DNA of 64,000 bases. Origin: Teichococcus aerophilus (GTDB lineage Bacteria > Pseudomonadota > Alphaproteobacteria > Acetobacterales > Acetobacteraceae). Made by a program: the position numbers and the translations under genes. Location of the stretch: the NCBI RefSeq assembly GCF_014490485.1, contig NZ_JACTVA010000003.1, positions 124,001-188,000 on the forward strand, in the 5' to 3' direction. The notes under the pieces are model-generated. The model saw only the letters and a program-made list of their open reading frames with translations. It was not told where the DNA came from and searched no databases. Of this stretch, positions 55,292 through 63,264 are shown one piece after another. Each line of letters begins with the position of its first letter. Position 1 is the stretch's first letter.

Positions 55292-56284
55292 TCAGACAGC
55301 GCCGGAGGGCAAGCCCGCGGCGGCCAAAGAAGCGCCGATCGCGGCCTCCACCCGCAACGCCGCGTCCAGCGCCGCCCGCCCGGCCCGGCCATCGACCACG
55401 GCCGGGCTGCCAGTCAGGCAGGAGTGGACGAAGGCGGCCTGCTCGGCCTCCAGGTTGTCATGGTCGGTCCAGGACAGGGTCTCCAGCCCATGGCTGGGCA
55501 GTTGCTCCAGCGATGCGCCCTGTCCCTTGCGGACCAGCTTCAGCTCGCGCGCCAGGAAGTCGATGCTGGCATAGCCCTCGGTGCCGAAGACGCGCAGCCG
55601 GCGCTCCATCTTCAGGCTGGCGCGGCTGGCGGTGATGGTCGCCTGGGCGCCGCCGGCGAAGCGCAGCCGGGCATTGGCGATGTCCACCCGGTCCGATTCC
55701 ACGGCGGTGCCGACCGCCTGCACGTCCTCCACCGCGCCACCGGCCAGGGAAATGACGAGGTCCAGGTCATGGATCATCAGGTCCAGCACCACGGAGACAT
55801 CCAGCCCGCGCGGCCGGAACGGCGCGATCCGCACCGCCTCCATATAAAGAGGCCGCCCGACCCCGGCGGAGGAGAGCAGCGTGGCGAAGCCCGCCCCGAA
55901 GCGCTCCACATGGCCGACCTGCAGGGTACGGCCCACCTGGGCGGCCAGGGCCACCAGGGCGTCGGCCTGCTCCAGCGTCGCCGCGATGGGCTTCTCCACG
56001 AAGACGTGCTTGCCGGCCTTCAGCGCCGCCTCGGCCAGCTCGAAATGGAAGGCGGTGGGCGCGGCGATGATCAGCGCGTCGGCGGCGGCGATCAGCTCCG
56101 CCGTCTGCCAGACCCGCGTTCCGGCCTCGGCCGCCACTTGGGCGGCCCGCTCGGGGCTGGCGTCGGCCAGGCCGAGGAACTCCACCTGGCCGGCGGCGGC
56201 CCCCGCCTGAGAAGACTTCACGGCCTTCAGCGTGTGGAAGCGGCCAAAATGCCCTGCCCCCAGAATCCCCAGCTTCAGCCCCAT
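55292..56284 (-). CDS. Gfo/Idh/MocA-family oxidoreductase
   Basis: A 330-residue NAD(P)-dependent dehydrogenase of the inositol dehydrogenase-like family. The Rossmann motif is LGILGAGHFGRFH, the EKP motif is HVFVEKPIAATLEQAD, and the C-terminal domain has VLDLMIHDLDLVISLAGG. The substrate is probably a sugar, cyclitol or derivative. ATG 56284 gives the standard N-terminus MGLKLGILGAG. It is upstream of the DapA-family gene on the same strand with 200 bases between, so co-transcription is possible but not tight, and it is divergent from secD. Confidence 0.88.
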   Translation of the reverse strand: MGLKLGILGAGHFGRFHTLKAVKSSQAGAAAGQVEFLGLADASPERAAQVAAEAGTRVWQTAELIAAADALIIAAPTAFHFELAEAALKAGKHVFVEKPIAATLEQADALVALAAQVGRTLQVGHVERFGAGFATLLSSAGVGRPLYMEAVRIAPFRPRGLDVSVVLDLMIHDLDLVISLAGGAVEDVQAVGTAVESDRVDIANARLRFAGGAQATITASRASLKMERRLRVFGTEGYASIDFLARELKLVRKGQGASLEQLPSHGLETLSWTDHDNLEAEQAAFVHSCLTGSPAVVDGRAGRAALDAALRVEAAIGASLAAAGLPSGAV

Positions 56285-56416
56285 CTGCCTGCTCCATCCA
56301 CAAGTCTCTGACGGCCCGGCGTGTAGCAGAGTGTGGCCCCGCATGCATGATGGGTTGCGTCCAAGCTCGCGCGACAGCATTTTCCGCAGCCACTGAACTG
56401 GGGGGCCTTGCCGGCC

Positions 56417-58003
56417 ATGCTGTATTTCGCGCGGTGGAAGGTCGCCGCCATTCTCGGCGTCATCCTGCTGAGCGTGTTGCTCACGCTGCCGAACCTGTTG
56501 CCACGCTCCGCCATCCCGTCCTGGCTGCCCGCCCGGCAGATCTCGCTGGGCCTCGACCTGCGCGGCGGGTCCTACCTCCTGCTGGAGGTGGACCTGAACG
56601 CGGTGATCAAGGAACGGCTGGAAGGCCTGGCTGACGGTGCCCGCACGCGCCTGCGGCAGGCCAATATCGGCTACACCAACCTCGCCGCGCAGCCGGAGCA
56701 GCGCCGCCTCTCCCTGCGCCTGCGCGACCCCGGCCAGGCGCCAGCGGCCGTCGCGGCGCTGCGGGAGCTGGCGAACCCGATCACCAGCCTCGCCACCGGC
56801 GTCTCCACGCCGGACCTGGAAGTGGCCAATGCCGACGGGCTGGTGACGGTAACGCTGAGCGAGGCAGCGCTGCGGGACCGCGCCGCCGGCGCCGTCGAGC
56901 AGTCGGTGGAGATCGTCCGCCGCCGTATCGACCAGACCGGCGTGTCCGAGGCACTGATCGCCCGCCAGGGTACCAGCCGCGTGCTGGTGCAGTTGCCGGG
57001 TGTCGAGGACCCCAACCGGATCAAGGACCTGCTGGGCCGTACCGCCCGCATGACCTTCCGCCTGGTGGACGACACCGCCAACCTGCAGGCCGCCACGCCG
57101 CCCCCGGGCGTCGAGTTCCTGGACGGCGAGCAGCCCGGCACCCGCTACGCCGTGCGCCGCCGGATCGAGGTGGATGGCGCCAACCTGTCCGACGCCCGCG
57201 CCGGCCAGAACCCGCAGACCGGCCAGTGGGTGGTGAACTTCACCTTCGACAGCGTCGGCACCCGCCGCTTCGCCGAGGTGACGCGCCAGAACGTCAACCG
57301 CCCCTTCGCCGTGGTGCTGGACAACAAGGTCATCACCGCGCCGAACATCAACGAGCCGATCACCGGCGGCAGCGGCCAGATCAGCGGCAGCTTCAACGCG
57401 CAGAGCGCCAACGAACTGGCGGTGCTGCTGCGCGCCGGCGCCCTGCCCGCGCCCTTGACCGTGGTGGAGGAGCGCACCGTGGGCCCCGAGCTGGGTGCGG
57501 ACGCCATCCGCGCCGGCCTGATCAGCCTGGCGGCGGGCGCGACCTTCGTGTTCCTCTACATGGGCCTGGCCTACGGGCTGTTCGGCTGGCTGGCGAATAT
57601 CGCCCTGCTGGTGAACCTGATCATGATGGCCGCCGCCCTTTCCCTGCTGGAAGCGACGCTGACCCTGCCCGGCATCGCCGGCGTGGTGCTGACGCTGGGC
57701 ACGGCGCTGGACGCCAACATCCTGATCAACGAACGCATCCGGGAGGAAGCCCGCGCCGGGCGGCCGCCCGCCAGCGCGCTGGAAGCGGGCTTCAGCAAGG
57801 CCTCTGGCACCATCCTGGACAGCAACCTGACCAACCTGATCGCCATGGGCGTGCTCTACGCCATGGGCTCCGGCCCGGTGCGCGGCTTCGCCGTCACCGT
57901 CGCCATCGGCACCATCGTGCAGATGTGGACGGCGACGACCCTGGTGCGCCTATTCGTTTCCTGGTGGTACCGGGCCCGCCGCCCGCGCACCCTGCCGGTC
58001 TGA
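56417..58003 (+). CDS. secD: Protein translocase subunit SecD
   Basis: A 528-residue RND-type membrane protein that with SecF uses the proton gradient to complete Sec-dependent export. There is one N-terminal helix (about 8-26), a large periplasmic domain with LGLDLRGGSYLLLEVD and PFAVVLDNKVITAPNINEPI, and five C-terminal helices containing TLGTALDANILINERIREE and SGTILDSNLTNL. ATG 56417 is preferred to TTG 56408. It is followed 12 bases later by secF. No yajC is immediately upstream. Confidence 0.96.
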   Translation: MLYFARWKVAAILGVILLSVLLTLPNLLPRSAIPSWLPARQISLGLDLRGGSYLLLEVDLNAVIKERLEGLADGARTRLRQANIGYTNLAAQPEQRRLSLRLRDPGQAPAAVAALRELANPITSLATGVSTPDLEVANADGLVTVTLSEAALRDRAAGAVEQSVEIVRRRIDQTGVSEALIARQGTSRVLVQLPGVEDPNRIKDLLGRTARMTFRLVDDTANLQAATPPPGVEFLDGEQPGTRYAVRRRIEVDGANLSDARAGQNPQTGQWVVNFTFDSVGTRRFAEVTRQNVNRPFAVVLDNKVITAPNINEPITGGSGQISGSFNAQSANELAVLLRAGALPAPLTVVEERTVGPELGADAIRAGLISLAAGATFVFLYMGLAYGLFGWLANIALLVNLIMMAAALSLLEATLTLPGIAGVVLTLGTALDANILINERIREEARAGRPPASALEAGFSKASGTILDSNLTNLIAMGVLYAMGSGPVRGFAVTVAIGTIVQMWTATTLVRLFVSWWYRARRPRTLPV

Positions 58004-58015
58004 GGGGTTACGACC

Positions 58016-58978
58016 ATGTTCCTCGCTCGCCCCCTGTTCCGGCTGATGCCGGACGACACCAAGATCCCGTTCATGAAGGGCGGGAAGATCGGCATCGCCT
58101 TCTCGATCTTCCTCTCCATCGCCTCGGTGATCCTGGCCTTCTACCCCGGGCTGGAGAAGGGCATCGACTTCCGTGGCGGCATCGTCATGGAAGTGCGGAC
58201 GCCCGAGCCCGCCAACCTCTCCGCGCTGCGCAACGCCACCGGCGGCCTGAACCTTGGCGATGTCGGCCTGCAGCAATTCGGCGATGCCAACACGGTGCTG
58301 CTGCGCCTGCCCGTGCAGGGCGATGAGGCCGCCACCCAGACCGCCGTCAATAGCGTGCGCGGCGTGCTGGAGAGTGTCGCCCCCGGCGCCCGCATCCTGC
58401 GGACCGAGGCCGTGGGCAACCGCGTCAGCGGCGAGTTGTTCCTCGGCAGCCTGCTGGCGCTGGGTATCTCGATGGTCGCCATGATGATCTACATCTGGTT
58501 CCGCTTCGAATGGCAGTTCGCCGTCGGCGCCATCGTCACCCTGCTGCTGGAGACCACCAAGGTCATCGGCTTCCTGGCCGTGACGCGCATCGAGTTCAAC
58601 CTGACCACGGTGGCGGCGGTGCTGACCATCATCGGCTTCTCGGTGAACGACAAGGTCGTGGTGTATGACCGGGTGCGCGAGAACCTGCGCAAATACAAGA
58701 CGATGCCGCTGCGCGAGCTGATCGACCGGTCGATCAACGAGACGATGAACCGTACCCTCGGCACATCGATGACCCTGCTGCTCTCGGCCCTGCCGCTGGC
58801 GCTGTTCGGCGGGGATGCGCTGTCGGGCTTCGCCTACACCATGGTGTTCGGCATCATTGCCTCCACCTCCTCCTCGGTGTTCATCGCCGCACCCATCCTG
58901 CTCTACTTGGGCGAGAACAAGCTGCGGCGCGGCGCCGAAGTCGCGGCGCCGCTGGGCGGCAGGGCCAGCACCCGCTGA
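58016..58978 (+). CDS. secF: Protein translocase subunit SecF
   Basis: A 320-residue partner of SecD. The N-terminal helix is followed by GIDFRGGIVMEVRTPEPANL and a periplasmic domain, then five helices with TIIGFSVNDKVVVYDRVREN and MNRTLGTSMTLLLSALPL, the SecF signatures. Length is normal. The secDF unit ends at a strong terminator. Confidence 0.96.
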   Translation: MFLARPLFRLMPDDTKIPFMKGGKIGIAFSIFLSIASVILAFYPGLEKGIDFRGGIVMEVRTPEPANLSALRNATGGLNLGDVGLQQFGDANTVLLRLPVQGDEAATQTAVNSVRGVLESVAPGARILRTEAVGNRVSGELFLGSLLALGISMVAMMIYIWFRFEWQFAVGAIVTLLLETTKVIGFLAVTRIEFNLTTVAAVLTIIGFSVNDKVVVYDRVRENLRKYKTMPLRELIDRSINETMNRTLGTSMTLLLSALPLALFGGDALSGFAYTMVFGIIASTSSSVFIAAPILLYLGENKLRRGAEVAAPLGGRASTR

Positions 58979-59029
58979 GAGCAGCGATCCACCACCATTC
59001 CGGTGACGGATCAATGCCTTGCCAGATCG

Positions 59030-59067
59030 AAAAAGAGCGGCCCCGAATCCGGTGGCCGCTCTTTTTT
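59030..59067 (+). terminator. Intrinsic terminator of secDF
   Basis: A perfect 13-bp stem (AAAAAGAGCGGCC with GGCCGCTCTTTTT) has an 11-base loop and T6. It is symmetrical enough to act on both strands. Confidence 0.92.
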
Positions 59068-59246
59068 ATTCATCAGAATGATGTCTTTATTTGTATAACG
59101 TCATTTCTTTGAGGCAAAACAGACCGAAATGAAGCGCCTTCCGGTCTATTCCGCAAAAATCCGCGCAAACTGAGACAAGGCTTTGCCTTGGACATGGAAC
59201 ACACGTAAAAGAGAGCAGCCGCCTTGCGGTTCTCTGGAGAACTTCC

Positions 59247-60446
59247 ATGTCTCTGCGCTTCCGTCCAACGCGTTTGGACGAGGCTCGAATGCTGCTGCTG
59301 GCCCGTGACCCTGCCGTGATTTCGGCAGCTCGCGAGGCTGCGCTGGGCTTGGATAGCTCTCCCCCCCTGCTGATGCAGGATGGACGGGATGTTCTCGCGC
59401 ATCTGTTCTCGGCCGGGGAGCCGCCGCGGCAGATCGTCTGCCAGGCCTCGGCCGCCGGGGCGTCCTGGCCCGTGCTGGTTGCCACGGCGATGGACCCGTT
59501 CAGCGCTACCGACATGGTGGTCATCGCCGATGACGCTGGCCGCCATCGTCTCGGCAAGCGGGACCATGCCCAGGGCATTACCTGGGCGACGGCGGAGCCG
59601 GTGGCCCTGGCCCACGCCCTGCGGCGCGCCGCCAGCACCCGCCGGCAGATCCCGACCGACAATCCCAACGACCTCGCCATCGGCCTCAAGCGCGGCGAGA
59701 TCACCGTCCGCTACCAGCCCGCCGTCCGCATCGCCGACCGCAAGCCGGTGTTGCTGGAGGGGCTGGCCCGCTGGCAACGGCGGGACGACACACCGCTGAG
59801 CCCTGATTCCTTCATCCCGCTGGCCGAGCGTTCCGGGCTGGGCCGGGCGCTCTCCATCGCCGTCGCCCACCGCGCCTTTACCGAGATGGCCCGGCCCGCT
59901 GCCCGCATCGGCGCCGCGGTGTCCCTCAACCTGCCGCTGAACGTGCTGGTGGAGCGGGACGTGCTGGGCTGGCTGCGCGAATTACAGGTGCAGACGCGCT
60001 TCCCCTTCTCCTCCCTCATCCTGGAGATGACGGAGACGGCGCCGGTGCTGGACCGTTCGGCCCTGCGCCGGGCGCTGGAGCGGCTGCGGGAGGCCGGGCT
60101 CGCCGTGCTGATCGACGACATGGGGCTGGAGGAGGACCGGGCGGAGCTGCTCTCCCTGCCCTTCGCTGGCATCAAGCTGGACCGCCACCTGATCAGCGCC
60201 ATGCCCTCCAAGCGCCGTGCCCGGGCCGAAGTGCAGCGCCTGGTGCGGATGGCCCACGCCGCCGGCATGACCGTGACGGCGGAAGGTGTTTCGGATAGCT
60301 GCCTCTGGCGTGCCGTCGCCGCAGCCGGGGTGGACCACGCCCAAGGCTACGCCATCGGCCGGCCTCTGCCGGCGGCCGCCCTTGGCGCCTGGAACTACGC
60401 CTGGCGCAGCCAGCCAGTGCGGCCAGGCCAGGGCGCGGCTTCCTGA
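59247..60446 (+). CDS. EAL-domain protein with altered loop 6
   Basis: A 399-residue soluble protein with an EAL (cyclic-di-GMP phosphodiesterase-type) domain at about 143-385 behind a 130-residue N-terminal domain that I do not recognise, possibly a degenerate receiver. The EAL signature is E171 in LLEGLARW. Other expected positions are N229 (SLNLPLN), E260 (LEMTET), D290-D291, K310 (GIKLDR), E346 (TAEGV) and Q366 (AQGYAIGRPLP). Loop 6, normally DDFGTGYSS, reads DDMGLEEDRAE. Active-site residues are mostly kept but the dimerisation/metal-control loop is changed, so it could be weakly active or a binding protein. The AT-rich 180 bases upstream probably hold the promoter. Confidence 0.88.
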   Translation: MSLRFRPTRLDEARMLLLARDPAVISAAREAALGLDSSPPLLMQDGRDVLAHLFSAGEPPRQIVCQASAAGASWPVLVATAMDPFSATDMVVIADDAGRHRLGKRDHAQGITWATAEPVALAHALRRAASTRRQIPTDNPNDLAIGLKRGEITVRYQPAVRIADRKPVLLEGLARWQRRDDTPLSPDSFIPLAERSGLGRALSIAVAHRAFTEMARPAARIGAAVSLNLPLNVLVERDVLGWLRELQVQTRFPFSSLILEMTETAPVLDRSALRRALERLREAGLAVLIDDMGLEEDRAELLSLPFAGIKLDRHLISAMPSKRRARAEVQRLVRMAHAAGMTVTAEGVSDSCLWRAVAAAGVDHAQGYAIGRPLPAAALGAWNYAWRSQPVRPGQGAAS

Positions 60447-60519
60447 GCCCGACCCGGCGCTAGCCAGAGCGCCCAGCCGCGCTCATGCGGCCCGCCACAA
60501 GCGCAAGTCGCCCGCCGAG

Positions 60520-60533
60520 GCCATCACGCTCTA
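60520..60533 (-). repeat. TAGAGC repeat core at the alcohol dehydrogenase stop
   Basis: On the minus strand this reads TAGAGCGTGATGGC, identical over 14 bases to the core at lexA (19155-19168). As at lexA, the first three bases are the stop codon of the gene. Confidence 0.65.
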
Positions 60534-61703
60534 TCCGGCATAGACCTCCCGATACAACGCGATGATCTGCGCCGCATCCGGCACGCGCGGGTTGTTGCCG
60601 GGGCTGCCGGAGGCGAGCGCCTGCTCCGCCATCAGTGGCAGCAGTCCCTCGAACCCTTCCTTCGGAATGCCGTATTCGCCAGGTGCGGGCACGCGCAGCT
60701 CCCGGTTCAGCGCTTCCAGCTCCTGCACCAGCAGGCGGCCGGCCTCGGCATCCGGTGTGCCGGCGGGCGCGACGCCCATGATGCGGGCGGCTTCCGCATA
60801 GCGCTTCAGGCCGGCTTCCAGCCCGAAACGGGTGACGGCCGGCAGCAACATGGCGTTGGAAAGTCCGTGCGGTACATGGAAATGCGCGCCCAACGGCCGG
60901 CTCATGCCATGCACCAGCGCAACGGAGCTGTTGGAGAACGCCAGCCCCGCCAGCGTCGCGCCCTCCATCATCGCGGCACGGGCGGCGGCATTGCGCGGCT
61001 CCGCATGCGCGGTGCGCAGATTGGCGGCGATCAGCCGCATCGCCGCCGTGGCGTAGAGGTCGGAGAAGCTGTTGGCCTTGCTGCTGACATACGCCTCCAG
61101 CGCGTGGGTCAGGCTGTCGATGCCGGTATCGGCGGTGATGCGCGCGGGCACGCTGAAGGTCAGCTCGTAATCCACCAACGCGGCCAGCGGCAGCGCACCC
61201 AGGCCCATGATCAGCATCTTCTCGTCATGCGCCGTGTCGGTGACGATGGTGAAGCGCGTCGCCTCGCTGCCCGTGCCGGCGGTGGTGGGAATGCAGATCA
61301 CCGGCAGGGCGGCCCGGTCGGCCGAGGCCGGCACCTTGAAGTCCCGCATCACCTGCCCGGTGCGTGCGGCGGCCAGGATGGCCATGGCCTTGGCGGTGTC
61401 CATCGGGCTGCCGCCACCGAAGCCGACGAGGCAATCGAAATGCCCGCCCTTCAGCACGTCGACACCCGCCTTCACCACGGTATCCGTCGGGTCCGCCACG
61501 GTGTCCGAAAACACATGCGCCGTCATGTTGGCCGAGGCCAGCGGCGCCAGCACACGATCGATCAACCCGGACGACACCATCCACGGATCGGTCACCACCA
61601 GCGGGCGGGACAGGCCGAATTCGGCCAGCAGCGCCGGCAGCTTCGCCAGGGATCCGCCGCCGATCAGCAACTTACGTGGGGCGACGAGGGAGATGGTGTG
61701 CAT
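60531..61703 (-). CDS. Iron-containing alcohol dehydrogenase
   Basis: A 390-residue group III (iron-type) alcohol dehydrogenase, NAD(P)-dependent. The nucleotide-binding GFGGGSPMDTAKAMA is near residues 94-108, TTAGTGSEATRFTIV follows, and the metal histidines are in LVHGMSRPLGAHFHVPHGLSNAM. Substrates in this family range from short alcohols to propanediol and hydroxyacids; lactaldehyde or maleylacetate reduction are other family roles. Here substrate cannot be assigned. It is transcribed alone, convergent with the EAL gene, with only 84 bases between the two ends. Confidence 0.92.
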   Translation of the reverse strand: MHTISLVAPRKLLIGGGSLAKLPALLAEFGLSRPLVVTDPWMVSSGLIDRVLAPLASANMTAHVFSDTVADPTDTVVKAGVDVLKGGHFDCLVGFGGGSPMDTAKAMAILAAARTGQVMRDFKVPASADRAALPVICIPTTAGTGSEATRFTIVTDTAHDEKMLIMGLGALPLAALVDYELTFSVPARITADTGIDSLTHALEAYVSSKANSFSDLYATAAMRLIAANLRTAHAEPRNAAARAAMMEGATLAGLAFSNSSVALVHGMSRPLGAHFHVPHGLSNAMLLPAVTRFGLEAGLKRYAEAARIMGVAPAGTPDAEAGRLLVQELEALNRELRVPAPGEYGIPKEGFEGLLPLMAEQALASGSPGNNPRVPDAAQIIALYREVYAG

Positions 61704-61865
61704 GGGTCGGCGGTCCTCCTTCTGCCACGGTGATTGCCCCGCGGCCTTGGCGACAGGATCGGCCGGACGGCGCCCGGGGGCAAGCCAGGGCGGGGCTTTA
61801 TCGGCCGGGGGGGGGGTAGCGCCGGCTGCCCTGCCCGCCGCCGTAGCCGCGCTCCGGCCAGCCGG

Positions 61866-63134
61866 CTACAGCGCTGGCAACGGCTTCAGCCAGGCCAGGC
61901 GGATGCCGCCCAGCAGCGCCAACAGCAGGCAGCCGCCGACCAGCCAGGTGACGCCCTGCCACCCTGCCGCGCTCCAGGCCAGGCCACCGACGGCGCCGAC
62001 GATGCTGGAGCCCATGTAGTAGCTGAACAGGTACAGTGACGACGCCTGCGCCCGCGCCATCCGTGCCCGCCGCCCGACCCAGGAGCTGGCCAGGGAATGC
62101 GCGCCGAAGAAGCAGAAGGTGATCAGGGCGATGCCGGTGACGATGAAGGGCAGCGAGTCGATGCTCATCAGGCTCAGCCCGCCCAGCATGGCCAGCAGCA
62201 TCACCCAGAGCAGCCGGCGGCGCCCGAAGCGGTCCGCCATGCCGCCCACCAGTGTGGAACTGCCGATGCCGACCAGATAGACGGTGAAGATCAGCCCGAC
62301 CACGGCGTGGCTGAGCGAGAACGGCTCGGCCAGCAGGCGGTAGCCGATATAGTTGTACAGGGTCACGAACGACCCCATCAGCAGGAAGCCTTCCAGGAAC
62401 AACCAGCGCAGCCCGCCATCCCGGAGGTGGAAGGCGAAGTTCGCCGCCAGCCCGCGCATCGCCAGCGGCCGCGCGACGAAGTGGCGGGAGGGTGGCAGGC
62501 AGCGCCAGAACACCACCGCCGCCATCAATCCCAACACGCCAATGCCGCCAATGGCCAGGCGCCAGCCGCCCCATTCCATCAGCACGCCGGTCAGCACCCG
62601 CCCCATCATGCCGCCCATGGCGGAGCCGCTGATATACAGCCCCATGGCGTAGCCAGAGGAACGCGGGTGCACTTCCTCCGCGATGAAGGCCATGGCAACG
62701 GCGGGCAGGCCGCTGAGCAGCACCCCTTGCAACGCCCGCAGCATCAGGAACTGATCCCAGCCCGGCATCAGCGCGCAGGCGATGGTAATGGTGGCGGAGG
62801 CGAAGACCGAGACCAACATCACCGGCTTGCGCCCCACCGCCTCCGACACCGCGCTGGCCACCAGCATGCACACCGCCATGGCCGCCGTGGGCAGGGAGAG
62901 CGACAGGCTGCTGACCGCCGGGCTGACGCCGAACTCGGCCGAGAAGACCGGCATCAGCGGCTGCACGCAGTAGAGCAGCGCGAAGGTCGCGATGCCGGCG
63001 CAGAAGAAGGCGATGTTGGTGCGCAGGAAGGCGCTGGTGCCGCGCTCGATATACGGGGTCTCGGAAACCGCTTCGGCCGTGGCCTGTCCGGGCAGCGGTG
63101 CGGCAATGGGCCGGGCGGTCAGGGGCATGTTCAT
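61866..63134 (-). CDS. MFS transporter, YnfM-like
   Basis: A 422-residue major-facilitator protein with twelve predicted helices. The cytoplasmic loop between helices 2 and 3 reads SAVSEAVGRKPVML, and GLPAVAMAFIAEEVHPR after helix 4 matches the YnfM/YdhP-like drug-efflux-type branch. The first 40 residues form a long soluble N-terminus. It is divergent from a LysR-type regulator with a T-N11-A palindrome between them, a classical arrangement for a regulator controlling an efflux gene. Confidence 0.92.
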   Translation of the reverse strand: MNMPLTARPIAAPLPGQATAEAVSETPYIERGTSAFLRTNIAFFCAGIATFALLYCVQPLMPVFSAEFGVSPAVSSLSLSLPTAAMAVCMLVASAVSEAVGRKPVMLVSVFASATITIACALMPGWDQFLMLRALQGVLLSGLPAVAMAFIAEEVHPRSSGYAMGLYISGSAMGGMMGRVLTGVLMEWGGWRLAIGGIGVLGLMAAVVFWRCLPPSRHFVARPLAMRGLAANFAFHLRDGGLRWLFLEGFLLMGSFVTLYNYIGYRLLAEPFSLSHAVVGLIFTVYLVGIGSSTLVGGMADRFGRRRLLWVMLLAMLGGLSLMSIDSLPFIVTGIALITFCFFGAHSLASSWVGRRARMARAQASSLYLFSYYMGSSIVGAVGGLAWSAAGWQGVTWLVGGCLLLALLGGIRLAWLKPLPAL

Positions 63135-63218
63135 CGGCGGGGCAGCGTCCAGTCAGCGGGTGGTGCCAGCATGCCCGCTTCACGGTGCCGCTTGCCACGG
63201 TGCTGCACCTGCGAAATA

Positions 63219-63235
63219 ATTCGGTGGCGCCGAAT
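63219..63235. promoter_or_regulatory. LysR-type box between the MFS and LysR genes
   Basis: ATTCGG-TGGCG-CCGAAT is a perfect 6-bp inverted repeat containing a T-N11-A core (T63221, A63233), the consensus of LysR-family operators. It is 30 bases ahead of the regulator start and 85 from the MFS start, as expected for autoregulation plus control of the divergent gene. Confidence 0.78.
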
Positions 63236-63264
63236 ACTGTCTTCCTGGCCGTGGAAAGCATCCG

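Noticed and set aside
61811-61820. Run of ten G bases after the MFS gene
   Set aside because: A homopolymer in non-coding sequence; it cannot phase-vary a coding frame here and is not clearly a regulatory element.
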